DNA of 64,000 bases from Phallus indusiatus. Lineage: Eukaryota > Basidiomycota > Agaricomycetes > Phallales > Phallaceae. The first letter of the stretch is position 1, and the number at the start of each line of letters is the position of its first letter. The DNA lies in contig JAQFWX010000078.1 of the NCBI GenBank assembly GCA_027605045.1, positions 107,670 to 171,669 on the forward strand. Reading direction: 5' to 3'. The position numbers and the translations under genes are program-made. This document shows positions 11,706-23,900 of the stretch, in pieces. The notes beneath the pieces are model-generated. The model did not search any database, was not told the origin of the DNA, and was given only the letters and a program-made list of their open reading frames with translations.

Positions 11706-12597
11706 TACCTTTTGCCACAAATTCAGTCCCGATATGAAAACCTGACAGAAGTCTCTGCAATATATCGGAAACAAACCACGTCGATGTAAAGCCCATCCAG
11801 TGAGGAGTCTCCGTCACAATTTTCACGATTCCGGTTTGCAATTTCAATGATGCAAGTCGGGTTTGCGAAAGCAGCGGCACCTGATCGACGGGTAGAGTTT
11901 GAAGCCACTTTGAGCTTTTTGTCCGAATGCATTTGAAATACTCGTGGAATTCAGTTCTAGCGCATGCCAGAAACAGCTCATCTCGAGCAGCCGCAGTCAA
12001 AGGAAGCTCGTCCAAAATTATCTGAAGTAGATGATGTCGTGTCTTGGATCTCGAAAGACTGTCTGATAGCGAATGAAGGATTATGGACGCAAGTATAGAT
12101 TGGCCTTCCACTTGATACTCATAAAACTGAGAAAGCAGGATAAGGGGGAACTCCGCCCGTTTACAAGCTTGTATGCATTCACGAACGGTACTTAGTACAC
12201 ATGGTTTCAGCTCCTGCGTATAAGAAGCGACCCAGATGGACTGAATCTGAATAAAGCTCTTTAGTTGATGAGATGCTTGGTTGGAATCCTAACTACTTAC
12301 TAAGGCAGTTATTTTAGCAGTCAATTTATCGACTGATTTGACATTACTAAAGTCATGGAAGAAGAGCCAGAATTCATCACAACCGCTTTTGCACTTGCAC
12401 GCTTTCGGCCGCGTATTAGTGAGTCTTCTCAAAAAGGCGACTGGTAGCATCAGGAACCGTTCTTGTCGAAGACGGAAAGTCAGCGTCATAACGGGACTTG
12501 ACTTGATATAGTCATCACGAAACTCAAAAGGAGGTAACGGAAAATCAGTATGACATGTGACGTAATTTATTTCGAATTCGGACCCGGGAACGTCACG
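11148..12597 (-). CDS. Unclassified protein, possibly with a MATH/TRAF-like region; start unresolved
   Basis: At least three exons. The first visible one (about 12597-12296) reads FEINYVTCHTDFPLPPFEF and continues through TLTFRLRQERFLMLP and a Cys-rich KACKCKSGCDEF. A short intron (GTAAGTAG...CTAAAG) leads to a long exon ending near 11705. The last exon reads GRIWGLYISTHHGRRPEVTL and runs to a TAA at 11148, although a GTAAGT donor near 11,270 might end it earlier. The pattern of a W/F-rich strand, WFVSDI, GRIWGLYIS and a late GSCYLTFYVDV resembles a MATH fold, but weakly. The true start probably lies in an upstream exon; the only in-frame ATG seen is at 12489. No function is assigned. Confidence 0.55.
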
Positions 12598-14002
12598 CGT
12601 CCTCGATCATCACCAAACTTTTTTTTGTAGGGCGCGTTTCACTGTGAAAAAAAAAACCCAATTATTCATTATTTTTCACTCACCGAATTTTTGCTTGGTC
12701 AAAATTTTAAATTCAAATAAATAATGATTAGATACAATATAGGATAATTATCACATAACAACACGCATAGATGAAGCAAGTAGTAATACACTCACGGATT
12801 GACAAGCTATATTTACTTCAGTCCACCCCGAGTCCAGTCCGCTGAAACTTAAGTCTAGTGGTTCTCAAACAATTAGAGATGTTATCAACAAGAAAGAAAT
12901 GTATCTATGTACCCTGTCTTTAAGTAAAAGCCGGCCCCACTGTGAGGAGCAAAAGGGTGTCCCGATTCTTTAAGTTAACTTTAGGGAGAATTTGAGAGAT
13001 GGGTGAAAAAATGGACTCAACTTGTTCTTACGAAGTTCAGGGTCAAATTTGAACTTATGTGATTAATTATATAACCGTCCTTGGTTTTGAGTTCAACTCA
13101 TGTCTGGAAACAGCCTTAATTTGTAGTATGTTAAACGGAGAGTTGCTGATGATGAGACGAGGTCGCGGCCTAGAAAAGAGAAGAAAGGTCATAAATATAA
13201 AAACGAAGATGATTGGCAATGGTCAATTCACGACGTTAGATTATTACTGGAATGATCTCCGAGACGTTTGATATCTCTCCAAGAGGGCAATAAAGCAGAT
13301 ATCATAATAAGGATTCAGAAAGAATTCCTATGCTATTACCAGATTAATTCTGGTGCGTTCTTCCACAATGATTTAGTATTCTAGTATTCTTCAAAAGCCC
13401 TGATGAATCGTAGAAGAAAATGCTGGATTTACCACGATTAAAATTTATATTCACCCTTTATAATCAGAGACCAAACCAGTCAAAGCTGATATTTAAAAAA
13501 GCGGGAAACCCGTGTACCGAATATATATTTGTCTAGGGGAATTCAGTAAGATTTCTGCGGCGTTTGCAATTTCAAATGAACGACACCTGCACAGAAACTG
13601 CAATGGTATGATCCGTATTATTGTGCGCAACTTCGTAAGTACATGGGGTAATTGTCCCTCCGATATTCATGACGCGAATTATGATCTCATGAATGGTTCA
13701 TCTGTAGTCTCTTGGGCTGTGTGCAGCGATGTACGACAACTTGAATAGTCAAGGCAGTAGACTACTTCCGAGTCCACGTTGTCATTTCATAAGCATTTAA
13801 TATCTGTCTGATGTAGAATAAACCCTCGAAGAACGTGTATTCTGTATTTACCGACCGTAAGGACTACAATAAACCAGACCAGAAAGTCCAACGCGTACAA
13901 AGTTTTCGAAAGTTTGAGACAGAATGTGACCTGCTGTGACTGTGTGACTGTACAGCTAATTCATCTCTCGGAAAGAACAGCAAAGAAGCAGAACCAAGAA
14001 AA
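12598..14002. other. Intergenic stretch around the KRE33 fragment
   Basis: Apart from the duplicated fragment at 13134-13305 I see no gene. A 78-codon frame at 13512-13748 has no recognisable content. The last part serves as the leader of the DUF3669 gene. Confidence 0.4.
13134..13305 (+). pseudogene. Duplicated fragment of the KRE33 3' end
   Basis: This stretch is clearly homologous to about 8320-8495, the last codons and 3' UTR of KRE33, in the same orientation. Both share GATGATGAGACG, GGTCGCGGCCT, AAGAAAGGTCATAA, TTGCAATGGTC and AATAAAGCAGATAT. In the copy the KRE33 stop is lost through small changes and the frame runs into the former UTR. None of the upstream KRE33 gene is present. It is best read as a dead, segmentally duplicated fragment. 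Confidence 0.8.
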
Positions 14003-15010
14003 ATGAATGACGGATCGTCTAAGGAAGGTTTAGCGAATGTTAATGACCTCCCAGTTCTTCAAAAAATTGGTGCTGGCAGTTTTGCCACAGCCTACATCTC
14101 TCATGGAGGGCCCTGCGTTTACAAGGTCGTTCACAATCCCCAAGATGAGGGTATCATCGAGAAGGAGTATCAATTAATATCAAGGGCTTACCTTAGTTGC
14201 AATCCGGGCTCGTTCTTCAGACTTCCGCGAGCTTATGCTCTCCATGGTCCTGAGACGTTTCATGTCAATCCCGGTCCTTCTGAAGATTGGTTCTCAACTA
14301 AAACGTTTGAACTTATTGGAATTATGAAAGCTTCGTATGCCATGGAACGCATATTCGTGTTGCCCCTTTCGGTCAGCCAACTGATCCGAGAGCTCTACTA
14401 TCCGGCTTCATTCAAGAATGCTTCGCCACCAACTCTATGTCGCCTCTATTTTGGCAAGAAGGTTGATACTCCTACGTCTCAAGGAGGACGACCAATTCAG
14501 TTCTTCAACACTACAAATTTCCCTATTGATCCCATTAGGTATATGAGGCTTCACGGAAGTTTGAACATACCTCATGTCTACAAAGTAGTAGCCGGGATGG
14601 GGGACATGTTAGCACGCTTGCACTGGCGTGAAAACACAGACGGAAGAGATATTGAGTGGGTACTAGGAGGAGACGGGCTTGCAGGGATATCATATTATGT
14701 GATAGATTTTAACCAAGCACGTTGTTTTCGCCTCTCTTGCTCCCGCCTCGATCACTAACAATTCAGTTATCAGTGTCAAGAATGGGGAAAGAACATGGAA
14801 GGAGTTTCAAAACTCGTCTCTGCGTTCATGTCAAATGATCCCTACTATCCTCGACCACGACCTGAAAGCGCTTTGTATTACACCTTCCGCACTGCATATC
14901 TGGATGCATGTCCGTCTGAGAAAAGCGCGCGTGATGTGGCGTCAGCCTTTTTGGCAGCTATCGAAAATGAACAAGCGAAACGCGACGCGACTTCTGCCGG
15001 GTCTGCATAA
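14003..15010 (+). CDS. DUF3669 (kinase-like fold) family protein
   Basis: Fungal protein of about 316 residues related to DUF3669 proteins, which have a degenerate protein-kinase-like fold. The N-terminus has a glycine-rich loop (IGAGSFATAY) and a Lys strand (CVYKVVHN). Typical family blocks follow: VVAGMGDMLARLHWRENTDGRDIEWVLG, YYVIDFNQC and NDPYYPRPRPESALYYTFRTAYLDAC. The two exons (14003-14716 and 14774-15010) are joined in frame only by a GC-AG intron, giving DFNQ-CQEW as expected for the family. I see no canonical kinase HRD and DFG catalytic motifs. Biochemical role unknown. Confidence 0.85.
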
Positions 15011-16397
15011 TACATGTGCGTATAAAATGAACACCGACGATCTCTGATTTTCCCCCCTTCTCTTCAATTTTTCGTCATATTATGTTATGAATTGGCTTTG
15101 TATAAAAACATGCGCGGCACGGTAGGTGGTCGGTTGAAGATTCATCCTTGATTAGGTTTTTAACTCAGTCCACGCGTTGAGACCGAAGTATGTATATAGT
15201 TCCTTTGTATTCTAAACAACCCTTTAGCTGTATTATACATCTAAACATCAAACCCTATTCTTCTGCCATATATTTCTTCATAGTACAGAATTTAGGTCCG
15301 ATTACAAGGCGCACGGGTGACGGTAAAAGAGCCGGTTAAATTATTCTCGTTTAATCGGGCAGGTTACGTTCAGTCCACGCGTTGAAGGAGCCCCAACGGT
15401 GGCATGTAGACCCTTGGTAATTTATAGGGTTTTATTGATTTTACATGCCTTATGATGTGGGTGCCACCAACAATTTTAGCAGTGATTTGAACGTGTGGCA
15501 CGAGTTTCCAGCGCCGGCCGACCCGCCGCACGCTGCAGTTCTGTGAATGACACTGAACACGGAACAATGGCAACAATTTCAGGATGAAGCAGGTCGTCAT
15601 AAAACAAAACCGAGGCAGTCTTAAAATTTCAGACCTGAAAAATTGGCCAGTGACAACTTACATTTTCGCTTTCTTTGGATGACTATAACAAATATAACCA
15701 TGACGAACGGCTAATCATTATGTTAATTGTTCGAAGCATTTGGCAAACAAAAGTGATCGAGTAGGACGTTCCGGACGTGTACAGGGACGAAAAGATTCGG
15801 ACACGCAACCATGCAATTCCAAATTTGGAATAACGTGGTGCCGTTGGTTCATGCCGGTTGAAGTACTGGAACAATCTCTGTTTCATCACTCATGCGCGTA
15901 ACCCACGTTTTCTTCCCGCCATTGAGTATAAGAGCAACAATGTAACATCTGAAAAAAAGAATAAAAAAGAAAAAAAAAATCGACAGAGAGGCGAATTTCT
16001 TGGTGATTGCACTAATTGTCTAAGTATGCTGACGGCTTTCAGTTCCCGATCGCGATGCAATCTCCGAGTCCGCGTCAATCTCGGCTGCCGCCCAACCCAA
16101 ACCAAATCATTAACCAGCAGGGTCGGCGACCTTTGCTCCCAAATCGGACACTACGCAGCCAGATTGGTACAAAAATCACTACTGATTTTGAGACAATTTT
16201 TGCAAGCGATTAATAATAGTATGTATATATTTCCATTATAAATTGTTCTCAGTTCTGACCCCTCGGGCACTTTTTTCCTTCTTTTTTTTTATTAGTGGGT
16301 ACCCGACGAGGTATTCTAGTATTGTCAAAAAAGCTTTCTGTTGCCAATTCTGCGACTAGATTCCTTATTTCGACATCTGTTTTCATTTCCGAAACCT
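15011..16397. other. Intergenic; minor unassigned frames
   Basis: Short minus-strand frames at 15370-15600 and 15683-15889, and a 65-codon plus frame at 16016-16213, look partly protein-like, but none can be linked into a gene or matched to a family. An A-rich tract lies at 15950-15980. Confidence 0.35.
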
Positions 16398-18043
16398 ATG
16401 GCTCCTACACCAACTGACCCTCCACTTGCCGGAATCAAAGTCGTCGAGGTAGGTGTCCATCAAACTTCGTCTCTTCTCGCTCATCATTCAAATATCTTTC
16501 AAGTTTGCAGGTCTTGCTCCTGGTCCATTCTGTGGTATTTCCGTAATACACCTCTTCAATTTCTCAAACTGACCATTTCTTCTTTAGGGCTCGTACTAGC
16601 TGACTGGGGTGCATCCGTAATTCGCATCGACCGACCAGATCAAACGACATCACAAGACCTTCTCACGCGCGGAAAACGCTCTTTGGCTGTTGATTTAAAA
16701 AATCCAGCGGCGGTTGATCTCGCAAAAAAGCTGATATCAGAGGCAGATATCCTGATAGACCCATTCAGGCCTGGCGTACTCGACAAACTCGGTTTGGGTC
16801 CCGATGTTTTTCTCGGCGAAGATGGATTGAATAAGAAATTGATATATATTAGACTTGCAGGGTAACTTCATTGGGCATTTGGTTTTAAACTGATTAATGA
16901 CGTCGTTTCAGATTTGCACGTCACGGACATCACAAAAGCATGGCGGGTATGTTAAAAGAAAAATCTTACTGCCGTCGCTTCTTAGAATGATAATCATAAA
17001 AATTAATGGGGGTTGTTTCTTTAGGCCATGATCTAAATTATTTGGCAATCAGCGGTATCCTTTCAGTAAGCGCAATTTGATAATGACGGACATTTCGTTC
17101 CGTTTGACATAAAAAATCTCAAAAATTTTTAGCTGTTGCCACATGCAAGTCCTGGAGGTCGTCCCTCTTTCCCCCTGAATATTCTGGCCGATTTTGCTGG
17201 AGGTGGTTTCACCGCCGCCAACGGAGCCATACTCGCTCTCTTTGAAAGGACCCGGAGTGGACTTGGACAGGTCGTTGAGACTGATATGGTAAGTTCCGAA
17301 TGCACAGAAAAAAATTAACAATCATTCAATCGATTATTTTTTTTAGGTCGCTGGTACTCGCTATCTCAGTTCTTCTCCAATAATGCATCACCTTCAACGA
17401 ACAATATATTCCTCGGAACCAACCGGATCTAACATCTTAGACGGTGGTGCTCCATTTTACGCTGTATACCAATGCAAAGATGGGGGCTGGTTTACGTTGG
17501 CACCATTGGAGCCACAATTTTACGCCAAATTTCTAAAAGCGTTTCTTGCTGCTTTACCGGCGTCATTCACTGTTCCTGATTTAGAACGCGGACCGACTTG
17601 GAAGCCTTCTCCGCAAAACCAGAGCAACAGAAAAGAATGGAATGACCTGCGATTGTTCATTGAAGCTGGTTTCATGACTAAAACTCGAGATGAGTGGACT
17701 GCTATCTTCGATGGTATGTGCATGTGCATTAATCTATATATATATGTGTGTGTGTCTCATGCTATTTTATCTAGGGATCGACGCTTGCGCATTACCGGTC
17801 CTCACGCCCACCGAAGCAGCTGCCCATTCACACGTTCCATCAGCCATACCTCAGCCTCACCCACTTCTATCTCGCACGCCTGCGCCGGGTTCAATACCTG
17901 ACAGCTCAGCCGCTCAAAAACTCGAGATTGTTTCCAGCATTCGGCCTGGCCAACACACGGAGCAGATTTTGAACGAACTTGGAGTTCCTGCTGCGGAAAT
18001 CAAAGAGCTGGAACGCCAGGGTATTATTAAAGCTGTGCTATGA
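16398..18043 (+). CDS. Alpha-methylacyl-CoA racemase (CoA-transferase family III)
   Basis: Member of the CaiB/BaiF family. The racemase interconverts (R)- and (S)-2-methylacyl-CoA in branched-chain lipid breakdown, usually in peroxisomes or mitochondria. The start ATG at 16398 gives [19 protein letters not shown], spliced to LAPGPFCG and then [18 protein letters not shown]. Conserved blocks include [33 protein letters not shown] (catalytic His in the HDLNY block) and [10 protein letters not shown] (catalytic Asp in the ADF block), then [17 protein letters not shown] and [19 protein letters not shown]. The C-terminus ends [17 protein letters not shown] with no obvious peroxisomal targeting tripeptide. 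At least eight exons; one intron near 17,715 holds a short TA/TG repeat. Length and motif order match the family. Confidence 0.93.
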
Positions 18044-18673
18044 ACTGACAGAGAGCGGAGAAGATTTTATCTATTTTATTTCATTCGATAAGTATAGCAA
18101 TTACACACACTACTGTGCATTTTTTGCCGTTCTGCGGATACATCATTTTGCTTCAAGATCTCAATTTCATTTAGGATCATATTATGGAATTTTTGTACAC
18201 ACATGCTTTGCGTATCCTATATACATAGTTTAAAAAACGACTCGGTCCCTGCCATTATAGCAATTACAGTTTGCGGAAAGTTGAATTAGTATGCCTTGAA
18301 TTTGTTTCTCTTTTATTGCGCCAAGTACAGTGGAGTACTAAATGGAACCTAAACCAAGGGACCTTGTGACAATGCGTCACGAACTCGGCAGCGGCATGGG
18401 AAAATTACCTAAGCAACTGTAAAGTTTTCCACATCTCATCTCCAACTATCATCGACAGCTGCCTTGAAAAATCCTTTGGCACTACCGGTATGTTTTGGTT
18501 GTATTTTTATATCATGTTTATTAGTCAACTGATTCCTCATTGCTTAGAGGTCAATTGGGAGGCTCTGTTAAATTTATCATCGTATCTTTCAACAACAAAA
18601 CAACCGTAGGTACCCAGTATAGTTTGCCATATCGCTTTACTTATTTTGGGCTCTCGTAGAAACTTTCTAAAAA
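18044..18673. other. Intergenic, likely RPP0 promoter and leader
   Basis: No gene is seen. Given the high expression expected of a ribosomal-protein gene, the last 300 bases presumably hold its promoter, but I cannot point to a specific element. Confidence 0.35.
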
Positions 18674-19784
18674 ATGGGTGCTACTAGAGCAGAAAAGGAG
18701 GCGTACTTCGTGAAATTGAAGGCGCTCGTCAGCAAATATCGTTCGTATCGTTTTTTCTCTACTCGCGCAGGTTTAGTTAATTGCAATATGGGTAGCTTCG
18801 GTTTTCATTGTCAACGTTGATAATGTCGGTTCCAACCAAATGCACCAAATTCGAGTTGCCCTCAGAAGCAAGGGTGTCGTTTTGATGGGAAAGAACACCA
18901 TGGTTCGCCGTGCTCTTCGCTCCATCCTCGCCGAACAGCCCCAATACGAAAAAGTCTTACCCCATGTCAAAGGAAACATCGGATTCGTCTTCACCAACTC
19001 TGATTTGAAGGAAGTCCGTGAATTGATCGTCGCCAACAAAGTTGCAGCCCCCGCTCGTGCCGGTGCGCTCGCTCCTCGAGATGTTTCAATTCCCGCCGGT
19101 AACACCGGTATGGAACCCGGAAAGACTTCTTTCTTCCAGGCTTTGGGTATTCCAACCAAAATCGCTCGTGGTACTATTGAAATTGTGTCTGACGTTCAAG
19201 TCGTTACTGCCGGTACTCGTGTCGGTACATCCGAGGCTACCTTGCTCAACATGTTGGGCGTTTCTCCGTTCACCTACGGTATGACCGTTGTTCAAATCTA
19301 CGATTCCGGCAACGTCTTCGAACCTAGTGTTTTGGATATTGAGGAGAAGGAGCTTCTCGACCGTTTCTTATCTGGTATCACCACCATTGCCTCGCTTTCT
19401 TTAGCTCTCAAATACCCGACTTTGGTATCCGTCATTCACTCTCTTGTCAACTCGTACAAGAACCTTCTTGCTGTTGGTTTGGCAACCGAGTACACCTTCG
19501 AAGGTGTCGAAAAAGTTCGTACAAGACAGAACTTTTGTTTCCTGTGTCGCAGTGCTAACAAGTATGCTTCAGATCAAGGAATACCTTGCAAACCCCGATG
19601 CTTTTGCAGCTGCTGCTCCAGTCGAGTCAAGCGCTCCTGTTGCTGCTGCTGCCGCTGTCGAGGAAACCAAAGAGGAAGAAAAAGCGGGTAAGTGTCTTGT
19701 TATTGACACATTATCTGTCGTTACTCAATTTACCTTGATTCAGAGGAATCCGACGACGACATGGGCTTCGGTCTTTTCGACTAG
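18674..19784 (+). CDS. RPP0: 60S acidic ribosomal protein P0
   Basis: Core of the ribosomal stalk that anchors P1/P2 dimers to 28S rRNA and recruits elongation factors. The first exon is [20 protein letters not shown], spliced to [19 protein letters not shown]. The L10 domain follows ([19 protein letters not shown]), then the P0-specific insertion ([28 protein letters not shown]) and the helical P1/P2-binding spine. After two more introns the C-terminus reads as an Ala-rich hinge and ends [12 protein letters not shown], the classic stalk tail. The first and third introns use GTTCGT donors. Length and all landmarks are normal. Confidence 0.97.
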
Positions 19785-20148
19785 ATTACCCTTACTTTAC
19801 TACCCATGCAGATCTTACATTAACTATACGAGCCTTTGTATGCATTCGATATATTCAAAGTAATCAATGTATTTGCAGAGCATGTCTGAGTTGACAGATG
19901 TCGGATTGAACTAGTGACTTTGTGACGCGCGTAGTCACTGGTGTCCTTGCGCAATTCGAACTGTTCATGGTGCAACTTGTTTACAGGGCTCTCAAATAAC
20001 ATCAAGATTCAGGTTGTGATTTCTCGACATTTCTTTACCACTATGCTCCAATCAGGACCGTCTGTCCTTCCTTCAGTCCTGCATAAGCGTCTAAAATCGG
20101 CTTACATAAGCAAGCGTTTTCACTAGTACGCGTCATTTCCCAAGAACC
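19785..20148. other. Intergenic between RPP0 and SEM1
   Basis: Short co-directional spacer with RPP0 3' UTR and SEM1 promoter. Nothing distinctive seen. Confidence 0.4.
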
Positions 20149-20592
20149 ATGTCCTCTTCAAACGCACAAAAGCCCGCAGAAACGAATTCAACCAATACCA
20201 ATGGCCCTCAACCAGAATCGGAAAAGCAAACTCAACAAAATCTACTTGGGGCGTTAGAAGAAGATGACGAATTCGAGGAGTTTCCTGTTCAAGGTATGGC
20301 TGAAGACGCGTTTGGAGATTATTGGTTTTTCTTTTTTGACTGAACTGGTTTTTGTAGATTGGGATGACTCGGAGACCAACCTTGCGCAACTAACTGGGTC
20401 GAATGGCGGAAATGGAGACCAGCTGTGGGAAGATAACTGGGATGATGACGATATTGAAGACGAGTTTAGTGTACAGCTGAGGTAAAAATCCACACGATTT
20501 TCTTGTCTCTTTATTGAGCTGACGCGTACTCTAGAAATGAACTTAGCAAAACAAATCAATCGTCCGCCGGGGGTGATGCGATGCAACATTGA
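20149..20592 (+). CDS. SEM1: 26S proteasome lid subunit Sem1/DSS1
   Basis: Small acidic intrinsically disordered protein of the proteasome lid, also a partner of the TREX-2 mRNA export complex and of BRCA2-type proteins. Three exons give about 108 residues. The N-terminal half is Asn/Gln-rich. The diagnostic acidic blocks are EEDDEFEEFPVQDWDD and LWEDNWDDDDIEDEFSVQLR, followed by a short NEL tail. The N-terminal extension makes it slightly longer than the usual 70-90 residues, which is common in fungi. It lies about 360 bases after RPP0 and 380 before VPS39, all on the plus strand. Confidence 0.93.
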
Positions 20593-20975
20593 CGCGAGAG
20601 CAACCACGGTCTCAAAACAGCGATCTCAACATGAATGGCGAACGTGTGCGCTTTTGGAGACTTGAACAACGATTAACCTTAGGTCGTCTTTCTCTCTTAA
20701 TCATGACTGTTCAAAGCACTACGTGGAAGTAGATTTTAAATATTTGTACGATATGTAGTGGCAAGTGTCGTTCTTAGTACCAGACATTAATAGCAGTAAC
20801 ATCAATGATCACCTGTTGTTTTGCCTATCTTTCCTTCAAATCCAGTCTCTAAATTGAACATACAAAAGACATATTGAAGCCTGATATTTCTGCGTGTTAC
20901 ATCGTTGTCATCGCGCATGTCGACGTCGACGATTACGTCAGCCAGTTGGGCGTCGGAAGTTGGCATGCCCATAGT
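20593..20975. other. Spacer between SEM1 and VPS39
   Basis: Contains SEM1 3' UTR and the VPS39 promoter. No independent feature is seen. Confidence 0.35.
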
Positions 20976-23900
20976 ATGCCACCATTCAAGGTCCATCTCA
21001 CAGGACTCAGTAGCATCAAAGAACGGATAGAATCTGCTTTAGTTCAAGGTACAGAGCTGTCATTTTACTTACAACGGTTAGTTTCCCTGATTCATGCTAT
21101 TAGGGGATCGTCTTTTCTTGGGGACGGCAAGTGGGGAATTGCTCGTTTACAGCTTGGGTGAAGATGAGCAGGGTTTGTCTTTGTCTCTGGATTAGTCACG
21201 GATGCTTTAAATTTCTGTTAGGAGATAAACCCCAAATCAAGTCCGCTGAAATAAAGAAAGCTTTGAGCCGGAAGGCAATTGAGCAGTTAGGTTTTGTCAA
21301 GGACGTGAATTCGCTTGTGGTTCTCTCTGGTATGAACCTTCTATTAAGATAAAGTAACTTCATGAAATAAATAATTCCAAAGATGGCATTGTTACCCTAT
21401 ATCCCTCCCCGGAGTTTAAGCAACCCTCGTCATTAAGCCAAAGCCGAGGAGCCCTCACCTTCGCTATACACACGTGTATCCAGCATACGTCAGATGACAA
21501 TCCTGCTCCCTCCAGTGAACTCTCCAAAGAAATTCCGACAGTAGTTACGCGCCTAGTCGTTGGTTGTCGCAGAAAAGTCGTAGTATTTTCCTGGAAAGAT
21601 GGCGAAATGACCCGTGTCAAAGTGAGAAACGCCGCTCTCGCTTTTGTGGTCGACTGTCCTTGACAATTGCTTAGGAACTTACTTTGACTCACAGCCCGAG
21701 GGCAATAGCATTTTTGAATGCCAGTACTGTTTGTCTTTCTTATAGTCAAACGGACCAAACTATGCTTTCCTTGGAGAAAATGGAGCTTTTTGAGGTCGAG
21801 TTACCTCCAGCAAATCCGACGACTAACCTTGGAATGGGTGCACTTTCCGGGCTTGGTGGGTATATGACTTTGGGTTTGGGGACTAGAGAGAGAAAACCAA
21901 CTCTGGTTGGCTTGGAGGAGAATGAGGTACTTATACCGAAAGACAGTGAGTTGCTCTAGGATCAAGCTCAAAAACACATTTACCGTCTAGAATAAAATTC
22001 TAAGATACGGGCTTATTTATCGGGTCGGACGGAAAGCTTTCTCGTAATTCGAGTATTGAATGGCCTGCTCCTCCAGAAGAAAACAGTTAGTTCTCTCATA
22101 ATTGTACCCGGCGTCAGTATCCTAACCCTCATATAGTATATGTCAAGCCCTATGTTTTGACTATCCTTCCTCCTTTCCCAGGAACATCTAAAGCCGGAAC
22201 AACAGCCACTCCAGCCACTCAATCCTCCACAATTCAGGTCACGTCCGCACTCTCCCTCCTACCTGTTCAAACTCTAAATCCCCAATCATTCGAGTCCACC
22301 GATACTATAAAGCCTTCTTCCATACGGCTATTGACATCTTCACAGGGAAAGTCTCCGGTGTATTTTCTCAGCACTCCGATAGATAGGACTGCGGCCACAG
22401 CGGAAGGTTCCAAGTTGTGGAAATTATGCATGCTGCCTTGGAATGAACAAATTGATGAACTCGTCGAAAAAGGATCGTACTTAGAAGCTTTAGCATTGCT
22501 AGAATCTATAGACGAAGCGTTGCTTCCCGATAAGGTTTCGTTTGAATCTTGTACTTTCTGAGGTACATACTGATCTTATTCTATGTTGCATTCGTAGGAT
22601 CAACGACGGAAACGAATCAAAGCATTGCACGCTGTTTGGATGTTCGCTGAAGGAAAATACGACGAGGCTATGGACATTTTCATCTCACTTGATACAAATC
22701 CGGCAAAGGTTGTCGCTTTATATCCTGATTCTATCGCTGGTAGACTATCTGTACCGAGAGCACAGTGGTTTAAGCTCCACGGCGGACCCTCTCCGACGGG
22801 TTTTATCGAGGCAGCCGAACCCTTGACCAGTTCACCGCAACAAGAAACTGGAACGGAGGTTCCGATTCAAGAGACGACTACCATTCAACACGCTGCGTTG
22901 GCTCAATCTCCTCCGGCCAAAAGTCTTTGGAGAGTTGGTCGTGGCGGGGCTATTGCAGCTTCCGCACGAAAGGATGACGATGCTGCCTCCATTAGTAGCA
23001 AAACGAAAGAAAGGCAAGACTGTAGGTGATAGAGTTTTTCAAAGGGGAATGATGACGCTCAACGAAGCTTTAATACAGCTGACGATCGCCGTTCCATCGG
23101 ATGTCTTGTGCGTTTTTTAACAGATCGTCGGCCTAAACTAGGAGGTGCTTTATCAGCTTTACATATTACACCGGCGCAAGCATCAGACTATTCCTTGTTG
23201 TCCTCTCTTTCTGTGGAAGATTTATTAGATTTGCCAAATCTGCCTTTAACAGCGCTCACTCCAGATCAGCTGATACGGTTCGCACAGATTGTGGATACGG
23301 CTCTGTTCAAATCATATCTTGTAATCCAACCCGTTCTCCTGGGCTCTCTTTGTCGACTTCCTAATTGGTGTGAAGTTTCAGAAGTTGAACACGTTTTGAG
23401 AGATAAAGGCGTATGTATTCTTGTGATTTCTAGTGTAATAGGGATATCAAACTAATATGAGTGCTTTAGAAATTGACTGAACTGATAGGCCTCTATAATG
23501 GCAAGAAAATGCATGAAAAGGCTTTAGCTTTGCTTCGCGAGTGAGCGTTTTTCTTTTCAGCTTTCGTCGTTGTGCTCAAGATCTATCGATCAGAATGAGT
23601 GCCGACGAAGACGACAAGAGGGATAAACTGGGGCCTACAATATCGTATTTACAGAAACTCGGTGCCGAATATTTAACACAAATTTTTGATGCTTCACGCT
23701 GGGTCTTGGAAACAGATCGTGACATGGGCTTTGAAGTAATGCATTATGTATATACTCAGACAAGAAGTACTGATCGTGTTTTTTTAGATCTTTACCTCTG
23801 AAGAGCGACAGCTTCCGCAGTCCAAAGTGGCCAATTATCTAGAAAGCTTTGATCCACGAATCTGCATCCGTTATATAGAGTTTCTTATATACGAGAAGCA

